DNA of 64,000 nucleotides. Origin: Bacteroidia bacterium. GTDB taxonomy: Bacteria; Bacteroidota; Bacteroidia; SpSt-205. The stretch spans positions 280,224-344,223 of the forward strand of contig BPGW01000001.1 in NCBI GenBank assembly GCA_026003235.1, given 5' to 3'. Under the pieces are notes generated by a model. The model made no database searches. It saw only the letters and a list, made by a program, of their open reading frames with translations, and was not told where the DNA came from. This document shows, in pieces, positions 39,327-49,421 of the stretch (its first letter is position 1; every line of letters begins with the position of its first letter). Made by a program: the position numbers and the translations under genes.

Positions 39327-40580
39327 ATGGCTGCATGGCTGGAGCCTCTGCGGTGGCGGGGGCTGGTGCAGGACCATACTCCCTTGCCGGAAGACCCCCG
39401 GGCGATCGGCGCCGCGTATGTGGGCATAGACCCCACGGCCGATTCGCTCCATATTGGCCATCTGGCGCCGCTGCAGCTCCTGTACCACCTGGCGCAAAGG
39501 GGCATCCGGCCTATCGTCGTGGTGGGAGGGGCCACCGCTCGCATCGGCGACCCCTCTGGCAAAAAAACCGAACGGCCTCTCCTACCCCCCGAGGTCGTCG
39601 CCGCCAACGCCCAGGCCTTGGCCGCCCAGCTTCAGAAACTCCTGCCCTTCCCCTTTGAACTGGTGGACAACGCCTCCTGGCTGGCAAGCTTCAACCTTAT
39701 TGATTTCCTGCGCGATATAGGCAAGCACCTTACCGTCAGCTACCTCCTGGCTAAGGAGACCGTTCAATCTCGCTTGGAAAGCGGGATTTCCTTTACCGAG
39801 TTCTCGTATCCCCTTCTGCAGGCGTATGATTTTTATCATCTTTTCCAGGCTCGGGGCTGCCGGATGCAGGTAGGAGGAGCAGATCAGTGGGGCAACATCA
39901 CCACGGGTATTGAGCTGATTCGCCGGCTTACAGGGCAGGAAGCGTACGGGCTCACTTGCCCGTTGCTGACTCGGGCTGACGGCACCAAGTTCGGCAAGAG
40001 CGAAGGCGGCGAAAACATCTGGTTGGCCCCCGAGAAGACGTCTCCGTACCGGTTCTATCAGTTTTGGGTTGGTCAGGCGGATGCGGACATGCCTCGGCTT
40101 CTCAAGGTCTTTAGTTGGAGGGGCGAGGCGGAGATAGAAGCGCTCTTGGCCGAGCAGGCGTCGGCGCCGGAGAAGCGCACCGCTCAACGAGCCCTGGCTT
40201 TTGAGATGACGGCCCGCGTGCATGGGGAAGCGGTGGCGCAAGCGGTGGCCCGCGTCTCGGAAGCTGTTTTTGGGTCCCGCTCGCTTCAAGAGCTGGAAGC
40301 TTTGCCGGAAGGGCTCTTCCAGCAGGTGGTGGCGGAGATGCCCCTGCATCGGGTGCGGGCGCCGGAGCGGCCCCTTCTGGAGGTGCTTGTGGAAAGCGGA
40401 TTTTTGCGCTCGCGTTCGGAGGGCCGTCAGCTCATCCAGCAGGGAGGCCTCTGGATCAACCGTCAGCGGGTGACGGGGGAGCAAGGGCGCCTTGAAGACT
40501 TTGGGCGACTGCGCCAGCGCTATTGGCTTGTACAGCGGGGCCGCCGCCACCTCGCCTGGCTGGAAGAAATGCCTTCTTGA
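39327..40580 (+). CDS. tyrS: Tyrosyl-tRNA synthetase
   Basis: YVGIDPTADSLHIGHLAPLQLL (HIGH), GADQWGNITTGIELIRR, RADGTKFGKSEGG (KMSKS-like), C-terminal S4-like domain. Confidence 0.95.
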   Translation: MAAWLEPLRWRGLVQDHTPLPEDPRAIGAAYVGIDPTADSLHIGHLAPLQLLYHLAQRGIRPIVVVGGATARIGDPSGKKTERPLLPPEVVAANAQALAAQLQKLLPFPFELVDNASWLASFNLIDFLRDIGKHLTVSYLLAKETVQSRLESGISFTEFSYPLLQAYDFYHLFQARGCRMQVGGADQWGNITTGIELIRRLTGQEAYGLTCPLLTRADGTKFGKSEGGENIWLAPEKTSPYRFYQFWVGQADADMPRLLKVFSWRGEAEIEALLAEQASAPEKRTAQRALAFEMTARVHGEAVAQAVARVSEAVFGSRSLQELEALPEGLFQQVVAEMPLHRVRAPERPLLEVLVESGFLRSRSEGRQLIQQGGLWINRQRVTGEQGRLEDFGRLRQRYWLVQRGRRHLAWLEEMPS

Positions 40581-40614
40581 AGGCTAAACTTGCTTTTTGG
40601 GTTATTTTTGCCCA

Positions 40615-42486
40615 GTGGAGGCGGCGCTGCAAGTGCTGCGCCAGTATTGGGGCTATACGGCGTTTCGGCCAGCACAGGAAGCCGTGATACGGGCTCTCCT
40701 GGCAGGGCGGGAGGTGCTGGCCCTTTTGCCCACCGGCGGCGGGAAGTCTATCTGTTACCAAGTGCCTGGCTTGGTGCGAGGCGGGGTCACGCTCGTTATT
40801 TCGCCGCTGATCGCGCTTATGCGGGACCAGGTAGAGGGTTTGCGTCGTCGGGGCCTCGCCGCTGCTTCCATAGACAGCTCCATGCCCACCTTCCTCCGCG
40901 ACAAAGTCCTTGAAGAAGCCCGCACAGGTCAGCTCCGCTTCCTGTATGTGGCTCCGGAAAGGGCGGTCTACCCGGCCTTCGTGGAGAAGCTGCGCGAGCT
41001 GCCTGTAACGCTCGTGGCCGTAGACGAAGCCCATTGCATTAGCCAGTGGGGGCATGACTTCCGCGCTTCGTACTTGCGGCTGGCGGAGCTGCGAATGCAC
41101 CTGCCCGAAGCCCTCTGGGTGGCCCTCACCGCTACCGCTACCCCCAGGGTGGTCCGGGATATCGTCTACTACTTGGGACTGCGTGACCCCGTGCAGGTGC
41201 GCGAGTCCTTCTACCGGAAAAACTTTTACTACGCCGTCGTAACCGATATTGAAAAAGACAAGCGCCTCTACCAGAGCGTGCACAAACTTCAGGGTTCGGG
41301 TATCGTGTATGTCAGCTCACGGGCGGCCGCGGTAGAGGTGGCCCAGAAGCTCCGCAAATGGGGTTTTTCGGCTTTGCCGTACCATGCGGGCATGGAGGCT
41401 GCTTTGCGGGCCCAAACGCAGGAAGCCTGGATCCAAGAAAAGGTGCGCCTTATTGTGGCTACGACGGCCTTCGGTATGGGCATAGACAAGCCCAACACCC
41501 GCTTCGTGATCCACTATGACCTTGCCCTGGAACCGGAAGCTTACTTCCAGGAGGTGGGCCGAGCGGGACGAGATGGAGAACTGGCGTATGCCATTGCGTT
41601 GTATTCACCCCGGGATGTGGAGGGCCTTCATCGTCGCCTTGAAGAGAAGTACCCTTCGCCCGACTTTCTCTTGCGGCTGTATCAGGTGGTGAAGCAAGAG
41701 GCGGGGCAAGGAGCGATCCGGGTCGCTCTGCCTGCATGGGCTGAGTGGCTGAAGGTTCGGCCGGGGGTGCTGCGACGGGCTTTTCATCTGCTTGCGCAGG
41801 AGGGGCTTATCTTTTGGCGGGAATCTTGGGATGGGCGGGCCTATTTGCGGAGCTTAGTGCCGCCCGAAACCTGGCAGGCCGTGCCCTCAGAAAAAGCCCA
41901 GTGGATTCTGCGCTTAGGTGGGGCGGCTCTTTTCCAGGAAGGCGCTTACATAGACCTGGCAGAATGGACTTATCAATTAGGCTGGCCGCAGGACACCCTC
42001 TACAAGGCGCTGGAAGAGCTACAGGCCGCCGGCTTGCTACATCATACGGCCCTGCGACCGCAGGAAGGAGAACTGAGCGTGGTGCAGCCGCTTCCTTCGC
42101 CGACCCTCTGGCAAGCCCTCCGACACAAGTATAGCGCGCTCCTTCAGCAAGCTTATGTTCGGGCGCGTTTCATGAGAGGCTACTACAGTCAGCAGGACAC
42201 GTGCCGACCCCAGTACCTGCTGCGGTATTTTGAGGAGTCTATTGAGCCCTGCGGGCAATGCGATGTGTGCCGAGGTTATTACCAGCGTCCTCGCCTCCAG
42301 GAGGAAGAGAAGCTTGTGGCGGCTGCCCTGCTGTCTGAGGTAGCCCGCCGCCCCTGTACACCGGCTGAGCTAAGAAAAGCGCTTCGCGAGCACTTCCCCG
42401 GCAAAGAGGAAGCCCTCCTGGAGAAGTTTCTGGCCGATGGACAGCTGGAAGTGGTGCAAGGGTTTTTACTGCGCTGGCGCCGGTAA
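40615..42486 (+). CDS. recQ: ATP-dependent DNA helicase RecQ
   Basis: YTAFRPAQEAVIRALLAGREVLALLPTGGGKSICYQVPGLV, DEAHCISQWGHDFR, Cys cluster YSQQDTCRPQYLLRYFEESIEPCGQCDVC; GTG start. Confidence 0.95.
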   Translation: MEAALQVLRQYWGYTAFRPAQEAVIRALLAGREVLALLPTGGGKSICYQVPGLVRGGVTLVISPLIALMRDQVEGLRRRGLAAASIDSSMPTFLRDKVLEEARTGQLRFLYVAPERAVYPAFVEKLRELPVTLVAVDEAHCISQWGHDFRASYLRLAELRMHLPEALWVALTATATPRVVRDIVYYLGLRDPVQVRESFYRKNFYYAVVTDIEKDKRLYQSVHKLQGSGIVYVSSRAAAVEVAQKLRKWGFSALPYHAGMEAALRAQTQEAWIQEKVRLIVATTAFGMGIDKPNTRFVIHYDLALEPEAYFQEVGRAGRDGELAYAIALYSPRDVEGLHRRLEEKYPSPDFLLRLYQVVKQEAGQGAIRVALPAWAEWLKVRPGVLRRAFHLLAQEGLIFWRESWDGRAYLRSLVPPETWQAVPSEKAQWILRLGGAALFQEGAYIDLAEWTYQLGWPQDTLYKALEELQAAGLLHHTALRPQEGELSVVQPLPSPTLWQALRHKYSALLQQAYVRARFMRGYYSQQDTCRPQYLLRYFEESIEPCGQCDVCRGYYQRPRLQEEEKLVAAALLSEVARRPCTPAELRKALREHFPGKEEALLEKFLADGQLEVVQGFLLRWRR

Positions 42487-43836
42487 GCGATCCAGGAGTT
42501 TCTCTACGGCTTGGCGGCGAGAACCTTTTAGGTAGAGAAGTGGAACCTGAGCCAGCCACGAGAGGAGGGAAGCTTCTACTTCGTCGGCGTGTTGGAAGGT
42601 CCAGACAGGAAAAGGGGCTGGGGTTGGGAGGGCCTGCCGCCATAGAGAGCCGATAAGGAGGGCGCCTGCGATCCGAGAGGCCTGCGGCAAAACGCCTTCT
42701 TCCCACACTTGGCGGTGTTTTTCCAGGGCTTTTTCGCCAAGCTCTTCCATCTGGCCCAGCACCAGCGCCACGGAGGTGGGGTTCGTCTCCCACAGGGCTT
42801 TTAGGCTCGCCAGGAGGGAAGAGGGATTGGCGTTGTAGGCGTCCAGGATGACGATTTGGCTGCCGCGCTCCACGATTTGCGAACGGAGGGCTTCTGGGCG
42901 GCAGGTGGCGAGGGCCGCTTCCAGGGTGTCCCAATCAAGGCCGAGGTCTTGCGCTACCGTAAGAGCTGCCAGCACATTCAAGCGGTTGTAGCTGCCCCAA
43001 AGAGGCAGGCGCACGGTCCGGGCTTCTCCGTGGACAAAGAGCTCCAGTCGGGCCTGATGCCAGCTTTCCTGGTGCCAGCGGCCACTCCGAAGGCTGCCTG
43101 GGGGAGAGCCCCCTTCAGGTCCGCCGAAGTATCGCACCTCAGGCCGCTTTAGCTGGTGGTATGCCGCCTGAAAGCGAGGGTCTTCTCCGTTCAGGTAGAG
43201 ACGCTGGCCGCCATGGGTCGCCAGGTAGAGCGCCAGTTCCCACTTGGTGGCGAAGTTCTTTTCCAGGGAGCCGTAGCCTTCCAAGTGGTCTTCGCCTATG
43301 TTGGTGATGAGGCCGTGGGTGGGCTGAGCTATCTCGCACAAGGCCTGCACTTCGCCGGGGTGGTTGTCGCCGATTTCCAAGACCGCGTACGCATGATGAG
43401 GGCGCAGCCTAAGCAGCGTAAGGGGCAGGCCGATAGCGTTATTCCAGCTTCGGGGGCTGGTGAGGGTAGGAGCCTTGGAGCTTAGCAGATGGCCAAGCAG
43501 GGCTTTGGTGGTGGTTTTGCCGTTGGAGCCTCCGATGGCGATCACGGGCAGGTGGAACTGTCTTCGGTGTTCGGCGGCCAGCTGACCCAACCATTGGAGG
43601 GGGTTGGGGTGAAAGGCGATACGGTCAGAGGGGATCGTGGGCGGCTTTGGCCAGCCCTCGGGCAGCACCACGTACGAAGCCCCCTTCCCATAAGCTTCCT
43701 CAGCAAACTCCGCTCCATGCCGAGCCGAACCCTCCAGGGCAAAAAACACCTCCCCCGGCTGAAGGAGACGCGTATCTACGCTGGCCCCGCAGAAGCCTTT
43801 CAGCAGGGCCTGCCGTACCGCTTCCTGGCCTGTCAT
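42466..43836 (-). CDS. murF: UDP-N-acetylmuramoyl-tripeptide--D-alanyl-D-alanine ligase
   Basis: VDTRLLQPGEVFFALEGSARHGAEFAEEAYGKGA...VIAIGGSNGKTTTKALLGHLL...TSPRSWNNAIGLPLTLL. Confidence 0.93.
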   Translation of the reverse strand: MTGQEAVRQALLKGFCGASVDTRLLQPGEVFFALEGSARHGAEFAEEAYGKGASYVVLPEGWPKPPTIPSDRIAFHPNPLQWLGQLAAEHRRQFHLPVIAIGGSNGKTTTKALLGHLLSSKAPTLTSPRSWNNAIGLPLTLLRLRPHHAYAVLEIGDNHPGEVQALCEIAQPTHGLITNIGEDHLEGYGSLEKNFATKWELALYLATHGGQRLYLNGEDPRFQAAYHQLKRPEVRYFGGPEGGSPPGSLRSGRWHQESWHQARLELFVHGEARTVRLPLWGSYNRLNVLAALTVAQDLGLDWDTLEAALATCRPEALRSQIVERGSQIVILDAYNANPSSLLASLKALWETNPTSVALVLGQMEELGEKALEKHRQVWEEGVLPQASRIAGALLIGSLWRQALPTPAPFPVWTFQHADEVEASLLSWLAQVPLLYLKGSRRQAVEKLLDRLPAPAQ

Positions 43837-44129
43837 CCTTCCTTCACGCCAAACTTCGGCACGCGGATGTAGAGGCCATCCGATTTGGGAGCGTTTTGGA
43901 GCAAAAGCGGCGAAGGCGGGGAAGGGTCCGGCTCATCAGACCGTAAATAGCCGGAAGGACGCCCCGGAAAACGCAGGGGCTCTACCTCAGCCAGGTCCAG
44001 CTCGCGAATCTTCTCCACAAAAGTCACGATCCGTTCCAAATCTTTCAGCAGGGCAGCTCGCTCTTCTCCTTCCAGGTGGAGGCGGGCCAGTTCACACAGA
44101 TTGTCCAGCAGGGACTCGGTTATCTTCAT
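43833..44129 (-). CDS. gatC: Asp-tRNA(Asn)/Glu-tRNA(Gln) amidotransferase subunit C
   Basis: MKITESLLDNLCELARLHLEGEERAALLKDLERIVTFVEKIRELDLAEVEPL; ATGA overlap with plsC. Confidence 0.85.
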   Translation of the reverse strand: MKITESLLDNLCELARLHLEGEERAALLKDLERIVTFVEKIRELDLAEVEPLRFPGRPSGYLRSDEPDPSPPSPLLLQNAPKSDGLYIRVPKFGVKEG

Positions 44130-44838
44130 AGCGGGCCAAGGTTTTCGGCCATCCAAGTGTAGACGTAGTTGCGCAAGCTCTCCACGGTATGTCCTTCTGG
44201 GTGGATGAGGGGGTGAAAGATGCACGTAACCTGTCCAGGCTGCATGAGAAAGCGGCCGTCGGCGGTCATGCACCGGTCTGACCCTACGATTACGAAGGGT
44301 AGCAGGGGTTTTTTTCAGCTCTATCGCCAGGAGGAAAGCCCCATCGTAGAACTTACCGAGGGGCCGGGGGTGCTTGGTGGTGCCTTCAGGGTAGATGAGG
44401 ACAGAAATGCCTTGCTGGAGTTTTCTGGCCACGGCAAGGAGGCTTTTTTTACGGGCTGCCGGATCTTTTCGGTCCACGACCACGTGGAGGCGGCGATAGG
44501 TCCAGCCGTAGAGGGGGATCCGGGCCAGCTCTGCTTTACCCAAGAAGGCCACGCGAGGGGGGGAAAATCGTATAACAGACCGGAATATCCAAATAGCTGC
44601 GGTGGTTGGCCACCAGCAGGCAGGGTTCTTCGGGGAAGTGGTAGCCTATGGTGCGCACGCGAATGCCCCCCATCAGAAGGATGAGTTTGCCCCAGAGGCG
44701 GTTGAGCTGATGGCCTAATCGTACGGTAAAAGGAGTCAGCCGCCATAGCACGAGCGCATACAGGGGGAAGGCCACCAAAAAGTAGCCAAAAAGCCAGAAA
44801 GCAAACCATACGCTCCAGAAGCGGCGCAGGACCGTCAT
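44126..44838 (-). CDS. plsC: 1-acyl-sn-glycerol-3-phosphate acyltransferase (PlsC), frameshifted twice in this sequence
   Basis: EEPCLLVANHRSYLDIPVCYTIFPP / RVAFLGKAELARIPLYGWTYRRLHVVVDRKDPAARK...ISVLIYPEGTTKHPRPLGKFYDGAFLLAIELKK / PLLPFVIVGSDRCMTADGRFLMQPGQV. Deleting one base from the 7-nt runs near 44565 and 44312 restores one frame. Confidence 0.85.
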
Positions 44839-45137
44839 AGGGGAGGAAGGGAAGCCAGGTCAAGCGACCCCGAAGCCCGGTGGTAGTGATAGAAGAGAAA
44901 GAGGGCGGCGGCGGCTTCAAGAAGCGCAAAAAAGAGCGTGACAAACACCAAGGCTATCGCTTCCGGGCTGCCTGCTTGCAAGAAGAGAGGGACCGGCGCA
45001 TTGAGGAGCAGTTCTGCGCCGAGGAGCATCCACAAGCCGTGCGAGCGGGCCAGAAGCAAGTAAGCCCCCGCCGCAAAAAGGGTTGCTGTAAGGAGGAAGG
45101 TCACCCCCACAAAGTTAGCCACAAACCGCTTTGCCAT
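44835..45137 (-). CDS. NuoK-like small membrane protein, outside a nuo operon
   Basis: GVTFLLTATLFAAGAYLLLARSHGLWMLLGAELLLNAPVPLFLQAGSPEAIALVFVTLFFALLEAAAALFLFYHYHR; both characteristic membrane Glu residues present. Confidence 0.6.
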   Translation of the reverse strand: MAKRFVANFVGVTFLLTATLFAAGAYLLLARSHGLWMLLGAELLLNAPVPLFLQAGSPEAIALVFVTLFFALLEAAAALFLFYHYHRASGSLDLASLPPL

Positions 45138-45184
45138 CCAAGGCTATGTGTATTTTTGCGGCAGAGCCTTTTCGTTTTGGGTTA

Positions 45185-45965
45185 TGGATGCTGACTTACA
45201 AGCGATGCTCCAGCGGGGGGGACCTTGAGGGGGTCCGCGCCCGCCTTTCTTCTCCCACCGAGCTCCAACTTCGTGATGCGCAGGACGCGACGGTCCTGCA
45301 TTGGGCGGCCCGAATGGGGGCTGTAGCCATTGCAGAGTGGCTAATTACCCAAGGGCTCTCGCCCGCCGACGTGGATCAAAATGGCGAGACGCCTTTGCAT
45401 TATGCGGTGCGGGCTGGGCAGGTGGACATGGTGCGTTACCTCCTTCAGATAGCGCCTCAGCTTGTTCACAAAGCTTCCCTGACAGGGGCTACCCCCCTGC
45501 ACCTGGCTGCACACGGGGGCTACCTGGAGATTGTACGCCTGCTTTGCCAGGCCCAAGCCGACCCCAACGCCGAAAATGAAAACGGCTCTACCCCTTTGCA
45601 CCTGGCTGTCTACAACGGCCACAAAGCCGTGGTGGAGTACCTCCTTCAGCAAGGGGCTGATGTGCACAAGCCTACCCACAAGGGGGTTCAGCCTATCCAC
45701 TGGGCTGCCATTACGGGCAATGTGGAGATGGTAAACCTTCTGCTGGACAGGGGGGCCGATCCGAACGCACGCGATCGGGAGGGCCGCACGCCTCTGCATG
45801 AAGCGGCGGCGCGGGGGGCACCTGGCGGCCGTACAGGTCCTAGTCCAACGGGGAGCTGACATCAACGCGCTGGATGCCCAGAAGCAGACCCCCCTGTACT
45901 TTGCCGAGAAGCGCTGGCACAGCGAAGTGGCAGAATGGCTGCGCGAGCAAGGCGCTGAGGAGTAA
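45185..45965 (+). CDS. Ankyrin-repeat protein, frameshifted twice in this sequence
   Basis: Deleting one G from the G7 run at 45215-45221 gives MDADLQAMLQRGDLEGVRARLSSPTELQLRDAQDATVLHWAARMG; deleting one G at ~45818 gives AAARGHLAAVQVLVQRGADINALDAQKQTPLYFAEKRWHSEVAEWLREQGAEE*. Confidence 0.8.
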
Positions 45966-45970
45966 AGCCC

Positions 45971-47959
45971 ATGCGTTACCTCGTTTACGGCGGCACTGCC
46001 CTACGCCAACGGCCCTTTGCATATTGGGCATATCGCCGGTGCTTACCTGCCAGCGGATATTTTTGCCCGTTACTTGCGCTTACGGGGCCATGAAGTCCTT
46101 TTCGTGTGCGGCTCTGACGAACACGGCGTGGCCATCACCCTGCGAGCCTGGCAGGAAAAAACTACACCCCAGGCTCTCGTAGAGCGGTATCATCCTCTTC
46201 TGGAAAGCAGCCTCCGAGCCTTGGGCATCAGCGTAGACTTTTACGGGCGCACCTCGGACCCCCTGCATCACCAGGTGGCCCAAGCCTTTTTCCTGCGCCT
46301 TTACCAGCGAGGCTGGATTGAGGAGCGCACCGTGGAGCAGTTTTGGGATCCCCAGGCGAAGGTTTTCTTACCTGACCGCTACATCGTGGGCACCTGCCCG
46401 TACTGCGGCTTTGAGGAGGCGTATGGAGACCAGTGCGAGAAGTGCGGGGGCTTTGCTCAACCCCACCGACCTGAAAAACCCGCGTTCTCGCCTTACGGGC
46501 GCGGTGCCGGAGCTACGGCCCAGCTTCCAGTATTATTTGCGGCTGGACAAGCTACAGCCCCAAGTGGAAGCGTTCGTCCGTTCCCGCTCCTGGAAGCCTA
46601 ATGTAGGCCCCGTGATTGAGCATTGGCTTCGCGCGGGGCTTTCGCCGCGGGCTATCACCCGAGATCTGGCGTGGGGTGTGCCGGTTCCGCTGCCTCAGGC
46701 CCAGGGCAAGGTCCTGTATGTGTGGTTTGAAGCCCCTATCGGCTACCTTTCCCTCACCCAGCGATGGGCGCAGCAAGAGGGTCAGCCGGATCGCTGGCAG
46801 CTCTACTGGAAGGACCCCGAGACCCGCATTCTGCACTTCATCGGCAAGGACAATATCGTCTTTCACACGCTCTTTTTCCCCGCTATCTTGCTTGCCGCTG
46901 AGGAGGGCTACACCTTGCCTTATGCGGTGCCTGCCCAGGAGTTCCTCAACCTGGAGGGGCAGAAAATCTCCACTTCCCGCCGCTGGAGCATAGACATCGA
47001 TCGGTATGTAGCGGAGGCGCCCGAACGCATAGATGAGCTGCGGTTTGTGCTTACCCTTCTGATGCCCCAGACCAAAGATCGGGACTTCACTTGGGAGGAG
47101 TTTGCGGCTCGCATCAACAACGAGCTGGTAGCTACGCTGACGAACCTCCTTCATCGGGTGCTTAGTCTCTTATGGCGATTCGGACCGGTGCACCGGGTGG
47201 AAGTGTCTCCTGAACTGCTTCGCTGGCGGGTTGAAACCGCCCGTCAGGTGGCCGAAAAGCTGGAGCGATACGATTTTGCTGGGGGCGTTGGAGACGATCC
47301 TGGCCTTGGCCCACAAAGCCAACAAGCGCCTCACCGAAGCGGCTCCTTGGCACCAGCCGACCGAAGTGGCGCGCCTTCACTTGGCGCAGTACGGCGACCT
47401 CTTGGCCGCCTTTGGTACCTTGCTGGAGCCTTTCCTGCCTGTACGGGTAGCCCCCACTTTGCGGGCTTACCTGGGGCTCCCCCTCTACGGGTGGGATCGC
47501 CTCCTTTCCCCTGAGCCTCTCCTGGAAGAAATCCGCCTCCAAGAAGCTCCTCGGCCTCTCGTGCCTAAACTTACCCCCGACGAACTGAATCGCTTGCGGG
47601 AGCGCCTTTTGCCCAGGGCGGAAGCCCCTACCGCACCTATCACCTTGGAAGATTTTCAGCGCGTGCAGCTGAAAGTGGTCACCATTCGCCATGCTGAGCG
47701 GGTTCCTCAGGCCGACAAGCTGCTCAAGCTGCTTATTCAGGCCGATGACGGGGAGCACACGGTCGTGTCGGGGATAGCCCAGCATTACGAGCCTGAAGCC
47801 CTGATAGGCCAGCAGGCGGTTTGGGTGGCAAACCTCGCTCCCCGCAAGCTGCGCGGCATCACCAGTGAAGGCATGCTCCTATTTGCGCAGGGGGAAGGAG
47901 GCCAGCTTGTGCGGATCCTGCCTGAAAAGCCGGTGCCTCCCGGCAGCCCCGTGCAGTAA
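45971..47959 (+). CDS. metG: Methionyl-tRNA synthetase, frameshifted three times in this sequence
   Basis: PYANGPLHIGHIAGAYLPADIFARYLRLRGHEVLFVCGSDEHG, Cys cluster CPYCGFEEAYGDQCEKCG, LEGQKISTSRRWSID, C-terminal tRNA-binding domain (VVTIRHAERVPQADKLLKLLIQADD). Three +1 shifts near 45986, 46446 and 47284. Confidence 0.9.
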
Positions 47960-47997
47960 CCCTACCTGGAGCCAGAAGAGTTCCGTACATTTGAAGC

Positions 47998-48471
47998 ATG
48001 GAGTCGGCGGCGGCGCAGGCTCAGGCTATCCTGGAGGCTTATCTGGCAGAAAAGGGGCTGCGGCGTACCGAAGAGCGAACCGAAGTGCTAAAAGCCATTT
48101 ATGAAGAGCTTACGCACTTTGATGCCGAAAGCCTGCACAAGCACCTCCAGGAAAAAGGCCTGCGCGTGAGCCGCGCTACCGTCTACAATACGCTTGACCT
48201 GCTGGTGGCCTGTGGGCTGGTGACCCGTTACCACTTTGGGGAAGGACGCACCCTCTACGAACGCACCCTGGGCCGCCGTCAGCACGACCACCTTATTTGC
48301 TTGGACTGCAACCTCATTCGGGAGTTTTGTGCGCCGCAGATGGGCCCCGTGATTGACGGGGTTGCTCGTCTCTTTCAAGTGAAGCCGGTTCAGCACCAGC
48401 TGGTCATCTACGCGCACTGCGCGGATGCGGCGTGTCCTCACCGTTCGTCGGAGCGGGCGATTGGTCGGTAG
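47998..48471 (+). CDS. Fur/PerR-family transcriptional regulator
   Basis: GLRRTEERTEVLKAIYEELTHFDAESLHKHLQEKGLRVSRATVYNTLDLLVACGLVTRYHFGEGRTLYE...HDHLICLDCNLIREF. Confidence 0.92.
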   Translation: MESAAAQAQAILEAYLAEKGLRRTEERTEVLKAIYEELTHFDAESLHKHLQEKGLRVSRATVYNTLDLLVACGLVTRYHFGEGRTLYERTLGRRQHDHLICLDCNLIREFCAPQMGPVIDGVARLFQVKPVQHQLVIYAHCADAACPHRSSERAIGR

Positions 48472-48487
48472 GTCGTACCTTCGCTGC

Positions 48488-49421
48488 ATGGAAGGGCTGC
48501 GGGGAAAAGGTAAGCCATCCTGTGTACGGCCGCACCTGCCGGTGGGAAGAGGCCGAGTTGGTCCTGATAGCGGTGCCATGGGGTAGGGGTGTCTCCTTCC
48601 GGCCTGGCACCGAAAAAGCCCCAGCCCTCATTCGTGCGGTTTCCCCCCAAATAGACTACTACCGCCCAGAATGCCCTCACCTGGAGGAAGCCTCCCTTTT
48701 TTGGGCCGAGCCCGAAGCTCCTTTCTCCCTTGAGGCCGAGCCAGATGCGGTGTATGAAGCGGAGGTGCTGCCCTACGTAGCCCGTTGGGCAGAGGCGGCC
48801 CTCACCGCGCGCAAGCCCTTCGGCATCGTAGGCGGGGACCATAGCGTGCCCCTGGGCGCTCACCACGCCTTGCAAAAGTTTGCCCCCGCACCCTATGGGG
48901 TCCTCCATATTGATGCGCATGCAGACCTTCGCAGCAGCTACGACGGACTTCGCTATTCGCATGCGACGATTCTGTATCACATTAGCCAGCTCCCTCAAGT
49001 AGAGCGGATTGTGGCGGTGGGGGTGCGCGACTGGGCCCGCGAAGAGGCCGAGTACGCCCGCAGCCGGTACCCCGCCTTGGTGGTGTATGAAATGCAGCGT
49101 CTGGCTCAAGCCGCCTACCTTGGCCGCTCCTGGATGGAGACCGTGAGCGAAATCGTAAGCCTTCTCCCGCCCTATGTCTACATTAGCTTGGATGTGGACG
49201 CCCTGGAAGTAGGCTATGTCCCCAGCACCGGCACGCCCGTGCCAGGAGGATTCCACTATGAACAGCTTTTTTTCCTTTTGGAGGCGGTGCGCCGTTCCGG
49301 TCGGCGGATCTTGGCCTTTGATGTGTGCGAAACCGGCGGAGCGCAGCTGGACGCCATCGTCAGCGCTCACCTGATCTATCGGCTGTGTGGCCTCGTGTTA
49401 TGCGCGCAGGAGCAGCCGTAG
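48488..49421 (+). CDS. Agmatinase/arginase-family ureohydrolase
   Basis: FGIVGGDHSVPLGAHHAL, GVLHIDAHADLRSSYDGLRYSHAT, ISLDVDALEVGYVPSTGTPVPGGFHYEQL. Body in ORF 48432..49421; start uncertain (possible leaderless ATG at 48488 plus one extra base near 48508). Confidence 0.85.

Noticed and set aside
39582-41283. Antisense ORFs opposite tyrS and recQ
   Set aside because: Shadow frames of well-supported genes.
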